DNA of 64,000 bases, taken from Pseudofrankia inefficax. Lineage in GTDB: Bacteria; Actinomycetota; Actinomycetes; Frankiales; Frankiaceae. Below, in pieces: positions 42,533 through 51,057 of the stretch. Position 1 is the stretch's first letter; the number at the start of each line of letters is the position of its first letter. The stretch is from the NCBI RefSeq assembly GCF_000166135.1, contig NC_014666.1:5022001-5086000 (forward strand), in the 5' to 3' direction. A program made the translations under genes and the position numbers. The notes under the pieces are model-generated. The model was not told the origin of the DNA and ran no database searches. It worked only from the letters and a program-made list of their open reading frames with translations.

Positions 42533-44215
42533 ATGACGGAGGAGCTGTGGTCGGAATACCAACGGCCCGCCGCCTACGACGGATCACCGCTGTCGCGATC
42601 GCCGTCACCGCGGCCTGCACCACGTCGTCCGCCTATCGGAACGCGCCCCCCCGCGAACGCACCGGGGGTGCAAGCGGTGGAGTTCTCCCCGGCCGGCGCC
42701 ACCGACAACGTGACCTCGGTGGCGTTCTCGCCGAACGGTCACACTCTCGCCGCGGGCGGCGGCAACAACACGGTTCGGCTGTGGAACGTCAGCAACCCGG
42801 CCGGCCCGACCCCGCTCGGCCAACCCCTCGTCGGCCCCGCCAACCCCACGCCCTTCGGCCAACCGCGCGCAGGCCCGACCGATGCCGTGAACTCGGTGGC
42901 GTTCTCCCCCAACGGCCACACCCTCGCCGCCGGCGGCCTTGATGCCACGGTCCAACTCTGGGACGTCACCGAAGCCGCCCGCGCCAGGCCCCTCGGCACA
43001 CCCCTCACCGGCCCCGTCCACAGCGTGACCTCGGTAGCGTTCGCTCCGGACGGCAGGACTCTCGCCGCCGGCAGCGCCGACACCCGAGTCTGGCGGTGGA
43101 ACGTCACCAACCCGGCCCGCCCCACACCCCTCAACCCGCTCGACGGCCCCGCCGGTGCCGTGACCTCGGTGGCGTTCTCGCCGAACGGACACACCCTCGC
43201 CCTCGGTGGCTCGGACGACGCCGTCTGGCTGTGGAGCGTCACCAACCCAACCAGCCCCACGCCTCTCGGCACCCCGCTGATCGGCCCGAGCGATGCCGTT
43301 GCCTCGGTGGCGTTCTCCCCGGACGGGCACACCCTCGCCGCCGGCAGCTCCGACGACAAGGTCTGGCTCTGGAACGTCAGCAACCCGGCCAACCCCACCG
43401 CCCTCGACCCGCTCGCCGGCCACACCGGCTCAGCGTTCTCGGTGGCATTCTCCCCGGATGGCCACGCCCTCGCCGCCGCCGGCCTCTCCACCGTCCGGCT
43501 CTGGCAGTCGCCACTCCCCACCAACGCACCGCCGCGGTCGGTGGCGTCCACCCAGGTCCCCCTCGGCCAACCGCTGACCGGCCCGACCAGGGACGTGTAT
43601 TCAGTAGCGTTCTCCCCGGACGGCCACACCCTCGCCGGCGGCAGCGCGGACGGCACGGTCTGGCTGTGCGACGTGACCAACCCGGCCCGCCCCGCGCCCC
43701 TCGGCCAGCCCCTCCCCAATGGAGTGGTGTTCTCGGTGGCGTTCTCCCCAGACGGCCGCACCCTCGCCGCAGGTTCGCAGGACACGGTCGGCCTGTGGAA
43801 TGTCACCAACCCGGCAAGCCCCACGCCCCTCGGCCGGCCCCTCACCGGCCCGACCGGTCAGGTGCGCTCGGTGGCATTCTCCCCGGACGGCCAGAGGCTC
43901 GCCGCTGGCTCAGGCGCCAGCGTCTGGCTCTGGAACGTCGCCGACCCCACCCGCCCCATTTCGCTCCGTGTGCCTTCCTACGCTCCGACCGTGAACTCGG
44001 TGGCATTCTCCCCCGACGGCCACACCCTTGCCGCCGGCAGCGGCGACGACGAAGTCTGGCTGTGGAACGTCACCGACCCGGCAAGCCTCACGCCCCTCGG
44101 CCAACCCGTCACCGGCCCCCACAGCGGCGTCAACTCGGTGGCGTTCTCCCCGGACGGCCACACCCTCGCCGCCGGCAGCACGGACGACACGGTCTCGCTC
44201 TGGACACTGCGTTAG
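42533..44215 (+). CDS. WD40 beta-propeller protein, signal peptide out of frame
   Basis: About 520 residues carrying eleven WD40-type repeats, each built on SVAFSPDGHTLAAG and VWLWNV, from about residue 55 to the end. Repeat 6 lacks the tryptophan-aspartate ending. In this frame the N-terminus (about 1-50) is low-complexity and not a signal peptide. In the next frame, a GTG at 42547 behind GGAGGAG gives RRLRRITAVAIAVTAACTTS, a probable secretion/lipoprotein signal. The frames would join if the run of seven C at 42646-42652 had one base fewer, so the gene is either frameshifted, slip-variable or misread. Downstream of a divergent globin. Confidence 0.8.
   Translation: MTEELWSEYQRPAAYDGSPLSRSPSPRPAPRRPPIGTRPPANAPGVQAVEFSPAGATDNVTSVAFSPNGHTLAAGGGNNTVRLWNVSNPAGPTPLGQPLVGPANPTPFGQPRAGPTDAVNSVAFSPNGHTLAAGGLDATVQLWDVTEAARARPLGTPLTGPVHSVTSVAFAPDGRTLAAGSADTRVWRWNVTNPARPTPLNPLDGPAGAVTSVAFSPNGHTLALGGSDDAVWLWSVTNPTSPTPLGTPLIGPSDAVASVAFSPDGHTLAAGSSDDKVWLWNVSNPANPTALDPLAGHTGSAFSVAFSPDGHALAAAGLSTVRLWQSPLPTNAPPRSVASTQVPLGQPLTGPTRDVYSVAFSPDGHTLAGGSADGTVWLCDVTNPARPAPLGQPLPNGVVFSVAFSPDGRTLAAGSQDTVGLWNVTNPASPTPLGRPLTGPTGQVRSVAFSPDGQRLAAGSGASVWLWNVADPTRPISLRVPSYAPTVNSVAFSPDGHTLAAGSGDDEVWLWNVTDPASLTPLGQPVTGPHSGVNSVAFSPDGHTLAAGSTDDTVSLWTLR
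42547..42652 (+). other. out-of-frame N-terminal signal-peptide segment of the WD40 protein
   Basis: Reading from GTG 42547, this frame codes for an Arg-rich n-region, a hydrophobic stretch and a TAAC lipobox-like end, then reaches the seven-C run and leaves the WD40 frame. A ribosome binding site GGAGGAG (42538-42544) is close to the GTG (2-base gap, shorter than usual). See the WD40 entry for the frame relation. Confidence 0.55.
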
Positions 44216-44347
44216 GCAGGCCGATGACCGTCGGTGTCCGAGGCGCGGGACTGCCCGCGGTGGCGAGATCATGTTCCGCAAGCCGCCACTTCAGGGCCTG
44301 TTTCGAACAGGAAATCGGACGCCCGAGATGTCGGAACGATCGTCAGC

Positions 44348-44806
44348 TCAGAGCCGCCACTCGCCGTTCGACGATCCGCGGGAAACCCCCTCCTCACCAT
44401 AGGCCATGACGCATATCAACATTTCTTTCGTATGGTTTCTTATGATTCTATCCCGAAGCGGGATGCGAATGTCGTCCTCGAACGAGACAAAGTCGCCAAC
44501 CTCCAGGTTGGCAGCCCCAAGGATCCTGGATCCTCGCGCCTCATAGGAAATATCGCCCTTCGCCCACCACTCATGTGGCCCACGCGAGATCCACTCAAGA
44601 CTGAGCCACAGAGCGCCGTCTTCGACTTGAAAAGACTTGATCCTGCCGTAGATTCTGGACACCTCGACTTCTGGCCGGCGAACCTCGAGGTGGGCGACGT
44701 CCCGAGCCATGTCGATGTCTTGCTGTCTATCAATTGCCTGCTGAGTATTGAGCCGTTCAATATCCGGAGGTCGACCCTGCGATGTCCCTCCCGCAAAAAT
44801 GTCCAC
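44348..44806 (-). CDS. hypothetical protein in a lower-GC island
   Basis: 152 residues. A polar N-terminus with many Gln and Asp (NTQQAIDRQQDIDMARDVAH) is followed by a beta-rich part: SRIYGRIKSFQVEDGALWLS, ANLEVGDFVSFEDDIRIPLR. This resembles a small SH3- or OB-like barrel but no family was recognised. GC is clearly lower than its surroundings. The GTG at 44806 has a GGAGG site 11 bases before it. The next gene on the same strand starts upstream, 40 bp away, so the two probably form an operon. Confidence 0.55.
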   Translation of the reverse strand: MDIFAGGTSQGRPPDIERLNTQQAIDRQQDIDMARDVAHLEVRRPEVEVSRIYGRIKSFQVEDGALWLSLEWISRGPHEWWAKGDISYEARGSRILGAANLEVGDFVSFEDDIRIPLRDRIIRNHTKEMLICVMAYGEEGVSRGSSNGEWRL

Positions 44807-44846
44807 CGGCCCTAAATCCTCCCCCTGGTAGGTCTCGAAGAAGAGA

Positions 44847-45395
44847 TCACGCTATTACGGATGATACGTCGATAACCGTTGTCGCGGTCCAGCGGAATCC
44901 TTTCTTCGACCAGATCTCACTCCTCAGCTTGACGGCACCCGAATCTCGCACGGAGTCCAGGCAGTGATTCGGAATGGGAAGTAGCTCCTCTTCTTTGACA
45001 ACCTCCTGCCCCTCCAACCAGTCGTGACCCGTCAGCGTCTGAGTCAGGAGCACCTGGCGCCACTGCAAGTTTGCTCCGTCGACCGCCGGCCGGCTCGCGA
45101 CTGACAGCGTCACTATCCGCATACCCAGCGGCAGACGCACGAGGCCCACATTGTTGAGTTCCACTACGGCGCGAACAGCGTAGCCGCCGGCAGTCTCGAT
45201 GACCGATCCGTCGATTGAAACTCTTGTACGACTGGAGAATGTTCTTCCTCGGATGAACTTGAAGTAACCCCAGAATCCGCCGACAGAAATAGCCAAAACC
45301 TGTACGATCTGACTCGCGAAACTCGCAACCGAATTCAATGTTGCCAGCGTGTCATTCGAGGCGGCTATTATCATGGGAGGCACCGCGGCCCACAT
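44847..45395 (-). CDS. membrane-anchored hypothetical protein
   Basis: About 182 residues from the ATG at 45395 (45371 is an alternative). One membrane helix near the N-terminus (SQIVQVLAISVGGFWGYFKF) followed by a short RGRTFSSRTRVSIDGSVIE link and a beta-rich outer or cytoplasmic domain (VVELNNVGLVRLPLGMRIVT). The YFKFIRGR junction recurs in small conserved hypothetical membrane proteins of bacteria; function unknown. Lower GC than neighbours. Likely operon with the gene at 44348. Confidence 0.6.
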   Translation of the reverse strand: MWAAVPPMIIAASNDTLATLNSVASFASQIVQVLAISVGGFWGYFKFIRGRTFSSRTRVSIDGSVIETAGGYAVRAVVELNNVGLVRLPLGMRIVTLSVASRPAVDGANLQWRQVLLTQTLTGHDWLEGQEVVKEEELLPIPNHCLDSVRDSGAVKLRSEIWSKKGFRWTATTVIDVSSVIA

Positions 45396-45592
45396 CCTCG
45401 ACCGAGAAAAGCAGAACGACTGACCTCGCTTCGAGACGGGGTCGTTCCCGCTCTGGGCGTCGCCCTGATCAACATTCGATACCGAAAGCCATGGCCGTCC
45501 CCCGCATTGCAAGCAGCGCCGATCATCGGCATCGGACAAGATACTCCAGGTACACGCACCCGCCGATCACTTCCGCGTGTCAGCCTGCCGAC

Positions 45593-45865
45593 GTGACATC
45601 GCGAGGTCCTCGGGAGGATGGAGCGGCCAGCTGCTTCCAGCGCATCGACGGCGTCGCGGACACCCCAGCGGGTGTCGCCGTCGAGATCGCCTCGACGCTC
45701 CAGGACCACGTCATGGACGATCTCAACACCACTTGGCCCGACGTGCTCGTCAACGGGCGGACGGTCGTTCTCGAGCCGCGGCTCGGCCCTGACGGGATGC
45801 CGCGCCGGGAAGGCCGCGAGGTCGAGCCCTGCCCGTTCGGCCAACTCGCCGAGCGTCTCACGTAG
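45593..45865 (+). CDS. possible small hypothetical protein
   Basis: About 90 residues from GTG 45593: FQRIDGVADTPAGVAVEIAS, then DHVMDDLNTTWPDVLVNGRT and VLEPRLGPDGMPRREGREVE. Composition is protein-like, with codon positions as expected for high-GC coding, in contrast with the other frames here. No family recognised, no clear ribosome binding site; it may be a fragment of a longer gene. Confidence 0.4.
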   Translation: MTSRGPREDGAASCFQRIDGVADTPAGVAVEIASTLQDHVMDDLNTTWPDVLVNGRTVVLEPRLGPDGMPRREGREVEPCPFGQLAERLT

Positions 45866-46124
45866 CGGCCTGCCGTTCCCCGCGCGGGGTAGACCTGCCC
45901 CGGTCAGGCGCCGCTAGCAGCCGGCCGGCAGAGCTCGCAGCGGTCGTTGCCGTCCCAACTGTCCCAGCCGAAGACCATAGGCGACCGTCGCGGTGGCGTC
46001 GATGAACAGCCGCTCGCGCACGTCGTGGATGCCCGCGTCGGCCACGCAGCTGATCGGCCAGGACGGTGCCGGCGATCGCGATGACCGCACCGCTGGCGGT
46101 CGCGACCAGTGTGCCCCAGTCCAC
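45858..46124 (-). pseudogene. truncated membrane hypothetical gene
   Basis: GTG 46124 with a good AAGGAACGAG site begins VDWGTLVATASGAVIAIAGT followed by VLADQLR, the usual start of a family of small actinobacterial membrane proteins. After about 28 residues the reading turns into low-complexity Arg/Ala-rich sequence and ends early, while other frames carry protein-like pieces (RERLFIDATATVAYGLRL), suggesting frameshift decay. Interpretation is moderate. Confidence 0.45.
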
Positions 46125-46354
46125 CTCGTTCCTTCCTTGCGAGCATCCAAGATAGAGCGATCGATGCCGGCCACGCATCCACCGCGTGCGGTGGCAAACC
46201 TCCCAACGTCAGATACGACGGACTCACCCCGGTTCTCCAGCACTAATGTCAGGGCGAAATGCGGGGTCGCTGGCAGCCGCGCTGACCAGGGCCAGGAGCT
46301 GGCCGTTTGCCTCGGTAGTTAGCCAGTCCGCGGGTGGAGCAGGGTGGTGGACCG
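46125..46354. other. gene-free spacer
   Basis: 230 bp upstream of the truncated gene and downstream of the mycothiol-enzyme gene. No hairpin, repeat or recognisable coding was seen. Confidence 0.4.
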
Positions 46355-47098
46355 TTAGTAGGCGGTGTTCGCGAGCCAGGTCGTCCAGTGCTCCCGCTCG
46401 CCTGCGATCACCAGCCGGCCGTCATCGCCAGGGATCCGGCGCATCACCGCGAGCAGCAGGTCCGCGGCATTACCACTCAGCGCGACGTCACCAACGCCGT
46501 GACCATGCTCCCATTCGATTCGGGACAGACCGCCGCGGATCGTCCATTCCCCGTCGGCGCCGAGGCCGACGTCGGTGGCGTGCAGGCGCATCGTCGACCC
46601 GTCTCGCAGCATCGCGGTGCCGGAAAGCCCGACCATCAGGTCGAGCCACTCCGAAATTCCGTCGGCGGCGAGTACCGGCTCGATCGGATGGTCGACACCC
46701 AGCGCGATCGCGGCGTCGACTCGGTGGATGACCGCCTCGTGCAACATCCGTCGGACCCACCAGCGCGCCGGCTGTAGCCCGGCGGCCGTCGTCCAGACCC
46801 GCGCATCCGGGTCGTCGGCCACGGCCTCCAGGAGCAGCCGCGGGCCCTGCTGAAACCAGGCGAGCGCACCGTCGCGGTCCCCCGGTGGCCTGCCACCCTC
46901 GGCCCCGCGAGGGTCGACGACCTCCTGGGCCCGGGCCCGGACAATCGTGGCCGCCCACCGCGGCGCGCGTCCAACGTGGCGCATGACCTGGGTGAGGGTC
47001 CAGCCCGGGCAGGTCGGGACCGGCGTGGACCAGTCGGCCTCGCCGAGCAGGTCAGCGAGAAGACGATTCTGCTCTAACAGGAGAGCACCATAGTCCAC
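46355..47098 (-). CDS. maleylpyruvate-isomerase-family mycothiol-dependent enzyme
   Basis: 247 residues, two domains. The N-terminal DinB-like four-helix bundle (about 1-150) carries PVPTCPGWTLTQVMRHVGRA and RMLHEAVIHRVDAAIALG, which hold the metal histidine and glutamate typical of MDMPI-type proteins. The C-terminal domain ends SGNAADLLLAVMRRI. Such enzymes transfer or isomerise substrates using mycothiol, the actinobacterial thiol; the specific reaction is unknown. The ATG at 47098 stands alone with 673 bp upstream lacking an intact gene. Confidence 0.88.
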   Translation of the reverse strand: MDYGALLLEQNRLLADLLGEADWSTPVPTCPGWTLTQVMRHVGRAPRWAATIVRARAQEVVDPRGAEGGRPPGDRDGALAWFQQGPRLLLEAVADDPDARVWTTAAGLQPARWWVRRMLHEAVIHRVDAAIALGVDHPIEPVLAADGISEWLDLMVGLSGTAMLRDGSTMRLHATDVGLGADGEWTIRGGLSRIEWEHGHGVGDVALSGNAADLLLAVMRRIPGDDGRLVIAGEREHWTTWLANTAY

Positions 47099-47164
47099 AC
47101 CTGAAACCGTAGCCGTCGGGGCGTTCTCGCGCAGCGGGTCACCGATCGGTTTGAGCGCGAGGGC

Positions 47165-47330
47165 GGGTGCTGGGTTCCTTTACCGGCCACACCGGCATGG
47201 CGCGGTGGGGAGGGATTTCCCGACGGCGCCCTGATCGTCACCATCTCCGTCGATGGGACGGTTCGGCTGTGGGACGTGGCCACTGGCCGCGAACGCACGC
47301 TCGAATGCTCCGGAAGGCCCCACTGTCGCC
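47165..47330 (+). pseudogene. WD40-repeat gene remnant
   Basis: Pieces of one WD40 repeat remain: SFTGHTG in one frame, then after a shift GFPDGALIVTISVDGTVRLW and DVATGRERTLEC in another. No start or full repeat set is present. It may derive from a propeller gene like that at 42533, or from an unrelated WD40 kinase or NACHT-type gene. Confidence 0.6.
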
Positions 47331-47441
47331 CCTCCGCCGCGCCCGACCCCAGCAATGTGACCATGCATCCACAGGAGCGCTGTGCCGTCGCCGACGTGAC
47401 GGGTCGCCAATGGCGTGACCGCGAAGGTCGGCCCGGCGGAG

Positions 47442-47516
47442 TGGTCGCCGTTTTCGCCCTCCGGTGGTCGTGAATCGAGCCTGGTCGCAACCGCTTGAGG
47501 GCCAAGACGGCGATCA
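47442..47516. repeat. dispersed 75-bp imperfect palindrome, copy 4
   Basis: From TGGTCGCCGTTTTCGCCCTC to GAGGGCCAAGACGGCGATCA with inner arms GGTGGTCG and CGCAACCGC. It lies between the WD40 remnant and the arsenate-reductase-like remnant, so it may mark a rearrangement junction. Confidence 0.85.
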
Positions 47517-47549
47517 TGTCGCCGGTTGGCCGCCGCACTGGTCGGCGGC

Positions 47550-47714
47550 ATGGGATGCGGCGACGCCTGCCCGATCCTCCCGGGCAAGCGCCACGAGACC
47601 TGGACGCTGGACGACCCCGCCGGCCAGAGCCTCACCACCGTCCGGGCCATCGGCGACGACATCCGCGCCCACGTCGAATCCCTGCTCACCACCCTTGGAA
47701 ACCCACAGGCCTGA
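47550..47714 (+). pseudogene. C-terminal fragment of an ArsC-type low-molecular-weight phosphatase
   Basis: Reads MGCGDACPILPGKRHETWTL followed by DDPAGQSLTTVRAIGDDIRA and ends normally with a stop. This is the last third of arsenate-mycothiol transferase/LMW phosphatase-like proteins (typical MGCGDxCP, PGKRYEDW, LDDPAGQ, RDDIR). The N-terminal CX5R loop is missing: sequence upstream is the palindromic repeat and the WD40 remnant. Likely a truncated pseudogene. Confidence 0.65.
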
Positions 47715-47771
47715 CGGACGCGAACGTGCGGGCGTCCGTCAGGCCCGGGAGTGTTCGGGGAAGGCGCCCGG

Positions 47772-49016
47772 TCAGGAGACCGTGACGCCCTTGACCTCGG
47801 CCCCGCAGACCGGGTCGGCGCCCGCGACCAGGCGGAAGGCGCTGCCCTCGAACTGCGTGATCCAGACGCAGTTGTCGACCCCGGCGATGATGTTCTCGCG
47901 GTCGTTGATGTCGATCTTCCGGCCGCCGAGCAGGCCCAGGGCTCCCCAGTCGTGGACCTTGGACAGGGCGGTGATCAGGGTCGCCGAGCTCGGGGCGCCG
48001 CCGGCGTCCTTGAGGCCTCGGACGAGCAGGCCGATCGAGGCGTAGCCGTTGTACTCCGCGTAGGTCGGGGCGCCGGTCGTCCCGGTGGCACGCAGGTCCG
48101 AGACGAACTGCTTCGTGGCCGCGGTCTGCATCTCGACCGGCTCGTACGCCAACGAGAAGTAGACGTTCTGGGCCGCGGCCGCCGCGCCCGGCCCGGCCGC
48201 GAGAAGGTCGCCGCCGTAGCCGACCGGGAGCAGCGCGGCCCTGAGGTCGACGCCCTGCTGGCGCAGCGCCGTGATCAGGGCGAAGGAGGTGTTGGGGGCC
48301 GTCGCCGAGGTGACACCGTTGACGCCGGCATCCTTCATGGCGAGCGAGACGGGGCCGACGTCGGTGCTGCCCAGCGGGAACTGGGCGTTGACGTAGCCGA
48401 CCTTCAGCCCGGCCGCCTGGGCGGAGGCCGCCGAGGACCTGGCGCCGGCGGCGGACTGCGGCGAGGCGCCGTAGCCGATCGTTCCCACCGTGGTGACGCC
48501 CCGCGCCTTGAAGAACTGTCCGACGGTGGTGGCCACCTTCGTCTGATGCAGTGCGCCGAGGACCGGGAACATGCTCGGGGTCGTCGACCACTCCGGCCCG
48601 TCCGACCCGGAGCCGATCACGGGAACGTTGTGCGCCGCGAGATAGGGCGCGGCGATGAACGTCAACGCCGACTGGGCGACGACCGCCGTCACATGGTCCT
48701 GGGTGACGAGTTTCTGCGCGGCGCTCAGCGCGGTCGTCGGGGAGGTCTGGGTGTCAGCCAGCACGTATTTGATGGTGTAGCCGTTGCGGGCCGCGTACTG
48801 AATACCGGCTTTCATCCCGTTGATCGCGGTCTTGTTCGTCGACGCCGCCGCACCGGTGTCGTCGACTAAGACCCCGATGGTCAGTTTCTGGCTGGCGGAG
48901 CTCGCGCCGCCGGCTGGAGTCGTCGGGCTCCCCGACGAGCTTCCGCACCCAGCGGCCGTCAGCGTGGCTGCCGCCACGGCGGCCGCCGCCGTCAGCGCCT
49001 TCCGTCCGGAAAACAT
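47772..49016 (-). CDS. Liv-type ABC importer substrate-binding lipoprotein
   Basis: 414 residues. Signal peptide with lipobox LTAAGC (Cys24), Ser/Gly-rich linker, then type I binding domain: LTIGVLVDDTGAAASTNKTA, VPVIGSGSDGPEW, PTYAEYNGYASIGLLVRGLK. A GTG at 49043 extends it by 9 residues, but ATG 49016 has a GAGGCGG site and was preferred. No permease or ATPase genes are adjacent, so it must work with components encoded elsewhere or be an orphan receptor. Divergent from the LysR regulator at 49210. Confidence 0.9.
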   Translation of the reverse strand: MFSGRKALTAAAAVAAATLTAAGCGSSSGSPTTPAGGASSASQKLTIGVLVDDTGAAASTNKTAINGMKAGIQYAARNGYTIKYVLADTQTSPTTALSAAQKLVTQDHVTAVVAQSALTFIAAPYLAAHNVPVIGSGSDGPEWSTTPSMFPVLGALHQTKVATTVGQFFKARGVTTVGTIGYGASPQSAAGARSSAASAQAAGLKVGYVNAQFPLGSTDVGPVSLAMKDAGVNGVTSATAPNTSFALITALRQQGVDLRAALLPVGYGGDLLAAGPGAAAAAQNVYFSLAYEPVEMQTAATKQFVSDLRATGTTGAPTYAEYNGYASIGLLVRGLKDAGGAPSSATLITALSKVHDWGALGLLGGRKIDINDRENIIAGVDNCVWITQFEGSAFRLVAGADPVCGAEVKGVTVS

Positions 49017-49127
49017 CTGCTTCCGCCTCACTCTCGTCGTCACCAGCTGAGGCCCATGACCAGCTCTCGGCGGCCATCGCTCGCTCGCCAGGCGGACTCG
49101 GCTCTCCAGGCGGATTCGGTCCTCGCG

Positions 49128-49200
49128 GCATAGTGGATGCTGCGTTGCGTCCGTTATGCACCAGTCGACGCGCTGGTAGCGAACCGAGGCCGACTAGATT
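49128..49200. promoter_or_regulatory. LysR / binding-protein divergent control region
   Basis: Contains inverted repeat GCATA-N22-TATGC (49128-49132, 49155-49159) and, for the LysR gene, a TAGATT box (49195-49200) 9 bases before its ATG with no ribosome binding site, as in leaderless messages. Confidence 0.35.
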
Positions 49201-49209
49201 CATGCAGCG

Positions 49210-50124
49210 ATGAATGAGAAGACAGCGGCCGCCGCGCTCGTGCCGGAGCTCGCCCAGCTCGCCGCGCTCGGGGTGGAGCGCTCCATCACACGGGCGGCGG
49301 CCCGGTCAGGTACGAGCCAGCCCACGCTCAGCCGCGCGGTCCGGCGCTGGGAGGAGGCGCTCGGCGTCCGCCTGGTCGAACCGCACGGCCGTGGCGTCCG
49401 GCTCACCCCGGAAGGCGGCCTGCTGACCGCCGCGGCAGGCGAGGCCTTCCGCCTGATGGAGACCGCCGTGCGCCGGGCCCGCGGCGAGGCACCCGGGCCC
49501 ACGCTCACGATCGCGTTCCTGCGCTCGCTCGGCCCGCCGGTGGTGGGCGAGCTCGTCTCGTCGTTCCTGCGGGAGCATCCGGGAGTCCTGATCGCGCACC
49601 TGGAGGCCTCCACCGCGGCGGTGCTCGACGGCATCGACGCACGCCAGATCGACCTCGCGGTGACCGCGCCCCGCCCGCCCGGGCGATTCGGCTGGCTCCA
49701 CCTGGGCGACCAGGCGATCGTGCTGATGATGCCGGCCACGCATCGCCTGGCCGGCCGGAGCGCCGTCGGGCTGCGGGAGGTGGCCGACGAGGCCTTCCTG
49801 TCCCTCGACCACCGCTTCCACACCCGGCAGGTCACCGACGCGCTGTGGGCGGCCGCCGGCCTCTCGCCGCGGATCACGATGGAGGCCGACGACCTGCGCA
49901 CGATCGCGAACTACGTGTCCGCCGGGCTCGGGCTGGCCCTCGTGCCCGCCGACTCCGCGGCGCACCCGCGCACGGCGAACCTGCCGCTGGCGGAGGCCGG
50001 AGCGCGCCGGGAGTTCGGCCTCGCCTGGCGCGCAGCGGACGACCGGCCGCTCACCCGGTCGTTCGTCGACCACGCCCGCCAGCTCAACGAGCGCTACCCC
50101 GGGTGGGCGGACATCGACCTCTGA
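49210..50124 (+). CDS. LysR-family transcriptional regulator
   Basis: 304 residues. N-terminal HTH (about 5-65): SITRAAARSGTSQPTLSRAV then RRWEEALGVRLVEPHGRGVR. The effector domain (about 90-300) begins LTIAFLRSLGPPVVGELVSS and includes IANYVSAGLGLALVPAD. Divergent from the Liv-type binding protein, which it probably controls in response to the transported compound. Confidence 0.93.
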   Translation: MNEKTAAAALVPELAQLAALGVERSITRAAARSGTSQPTLSRAVRRWEEALGVRLVEPHGRGVRLTPEGGLLTAAAGEAFRLMETAVRRARGEAPGPTLTIAFLRSLGPPVVGELVSSFLREHPGVLIAHLEASTAAVLDGIDARQIDLAVTAPRPPGRFGWLHLGDQAIVLMMPATHRLAGRSAVGLREVADEAFLSLDHRFHTRQVTDALWAAAGLSPRITMEADDLRTIANYVSAGLGLALVPADSAAHPRTANLPLAEAGARREFGLAWRAADDRPLTRSFVDHARQLNERYPGWADIDL

Positions 50125-50157
50125 CGCCGGGCGCGGCCTGTCAGCCGAAGGGCCCGC

Positions 50158-50955
50158 TCAGGCGAGCAGCTCCGCCAGAGCGCCAGCGATCGCGGTCATT
50201 CCCGCCAGGTTCGGGTGAAACGAGGCCCCGGTGCGTTCGACCTCCGGGATGAAGCCGAAAACCCACGGGTCCTGCGCGGCGCCGCCCAGCTCGTGCCCCT
50301 CGCTGAGCACGGACGCCGCCAGCAGCTCGGCGCCGGAGCGCTTCGCGGCCCGCTCGTTGGCGTCCCGCAGCGCCGACTGGACGCGCAGCAACGCCGTCAG
50401 CTCCTCGGCCGCGAAAGGCACGTCGACGCCCGGTCGAGTGTCAGCCCCGAGGGGGGCCAGATAGTCCACGATGATCACACGGCCGCGCGGGGCACGCCGG
50501 CGCGCCTCGGCCACGATGCCGGCCAGCCCGTCCGCGACCTGCTCCACCTCGGCGTCCGTCGGGTCCGGGATGCCGGTGGCGCCCAGCATCTCCTCCAGCA
50601 TCGTCGCCATCACGCCGCCCGGGTCGTGGGTGCGCCACGCGGCGGCCAGCACCGAGCCCACGAACCGCAGGTCGTTGCCACCGGCCGTGACCGTGACGAG
50701 GTTTGCGTCGGCGGGGAGCCCGTCGATCTGCGGCGCGAACCGGGCACCTCGCATCGTCGTCTGCGGGCAGCGCAGGATCGTCTCGGTGGTCGCGCCCGAG
50801 ACGGTGAGGTCCACCAGCCGCGCGCCGAGCCGCGCCGCGCACAGGTGCGCGTAGTTGCGGGCCGACCGCATCGCGTCGGAGTCCTCCACCGGCTCGATGC
50901 CGGGGCCCGCGGCGTAGGAGCTTCCGAGCGCGGCGATGACCTTCGGCGCAGCCAT
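50158..50955 (-). CDS. SGNH/GDSL-family hydrolase
   Basis: 265 residues. Block I ALGSSYAAGPGI has the nucleophile serine, block III VTAGGNDLRF has the GxND turn, block V ASFHPNLAGM has the catalytic histidine. No signal peptide is visible, so it is probably cytoplasmic. Esterase, thioesterase or lipase chemistry expected. It converges with the LysR gene and is followed upstream, 102 bp away, by the TetR gene on the same strand. Confidence 0.9.
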   Translation of the reverse strand: MAAPKVIAALGSSYAAGPGIEPVEDSDAMRSARNYAHLCAARLGARLVDLTVSGATTETILRCPQTTMRGARFAPQIDGLPADANLVTVTAGGNDLRFVGSVLAAAWRTHDPGGVMATMLEEMLGATGIPDPTDAEVEQVADGLAGIVAEARRRAPRGRVIIVDYLAPLGADTRPGVDVPFAAEELTALLRVQSALRDANERAAKRSGAELLAASVLSEGHELGGAAQDPWVFGFIPEVERTGASFHPNLAGMTAIAGALAELLA

Positions 50956-51057
50956 GGGCCGATCCTGCCAACACGCGCTCGCCCGGCGCTTGGCCAGGCG
51001 GTGTTCTCATGCACGCCTGCATGATTCGCCGTCGGTCGCGATCTCGGCATTCCAGCG

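Noticed and set aside
42700-44200. Possible DNA repeat array such as CRISPR
   Set aside because: The periodicity is the WD40 protein repeat (about 120-150 bp, degenerate), not short identical repeats with unique spacers.
45904-46243. Three overlapping minus-strand open frames of about 107 residues
   Set aside because: They are different frames of the same decayed gene; only the reading from GTG 46124 has a ribosome binding site and a recognisable N-terminus.
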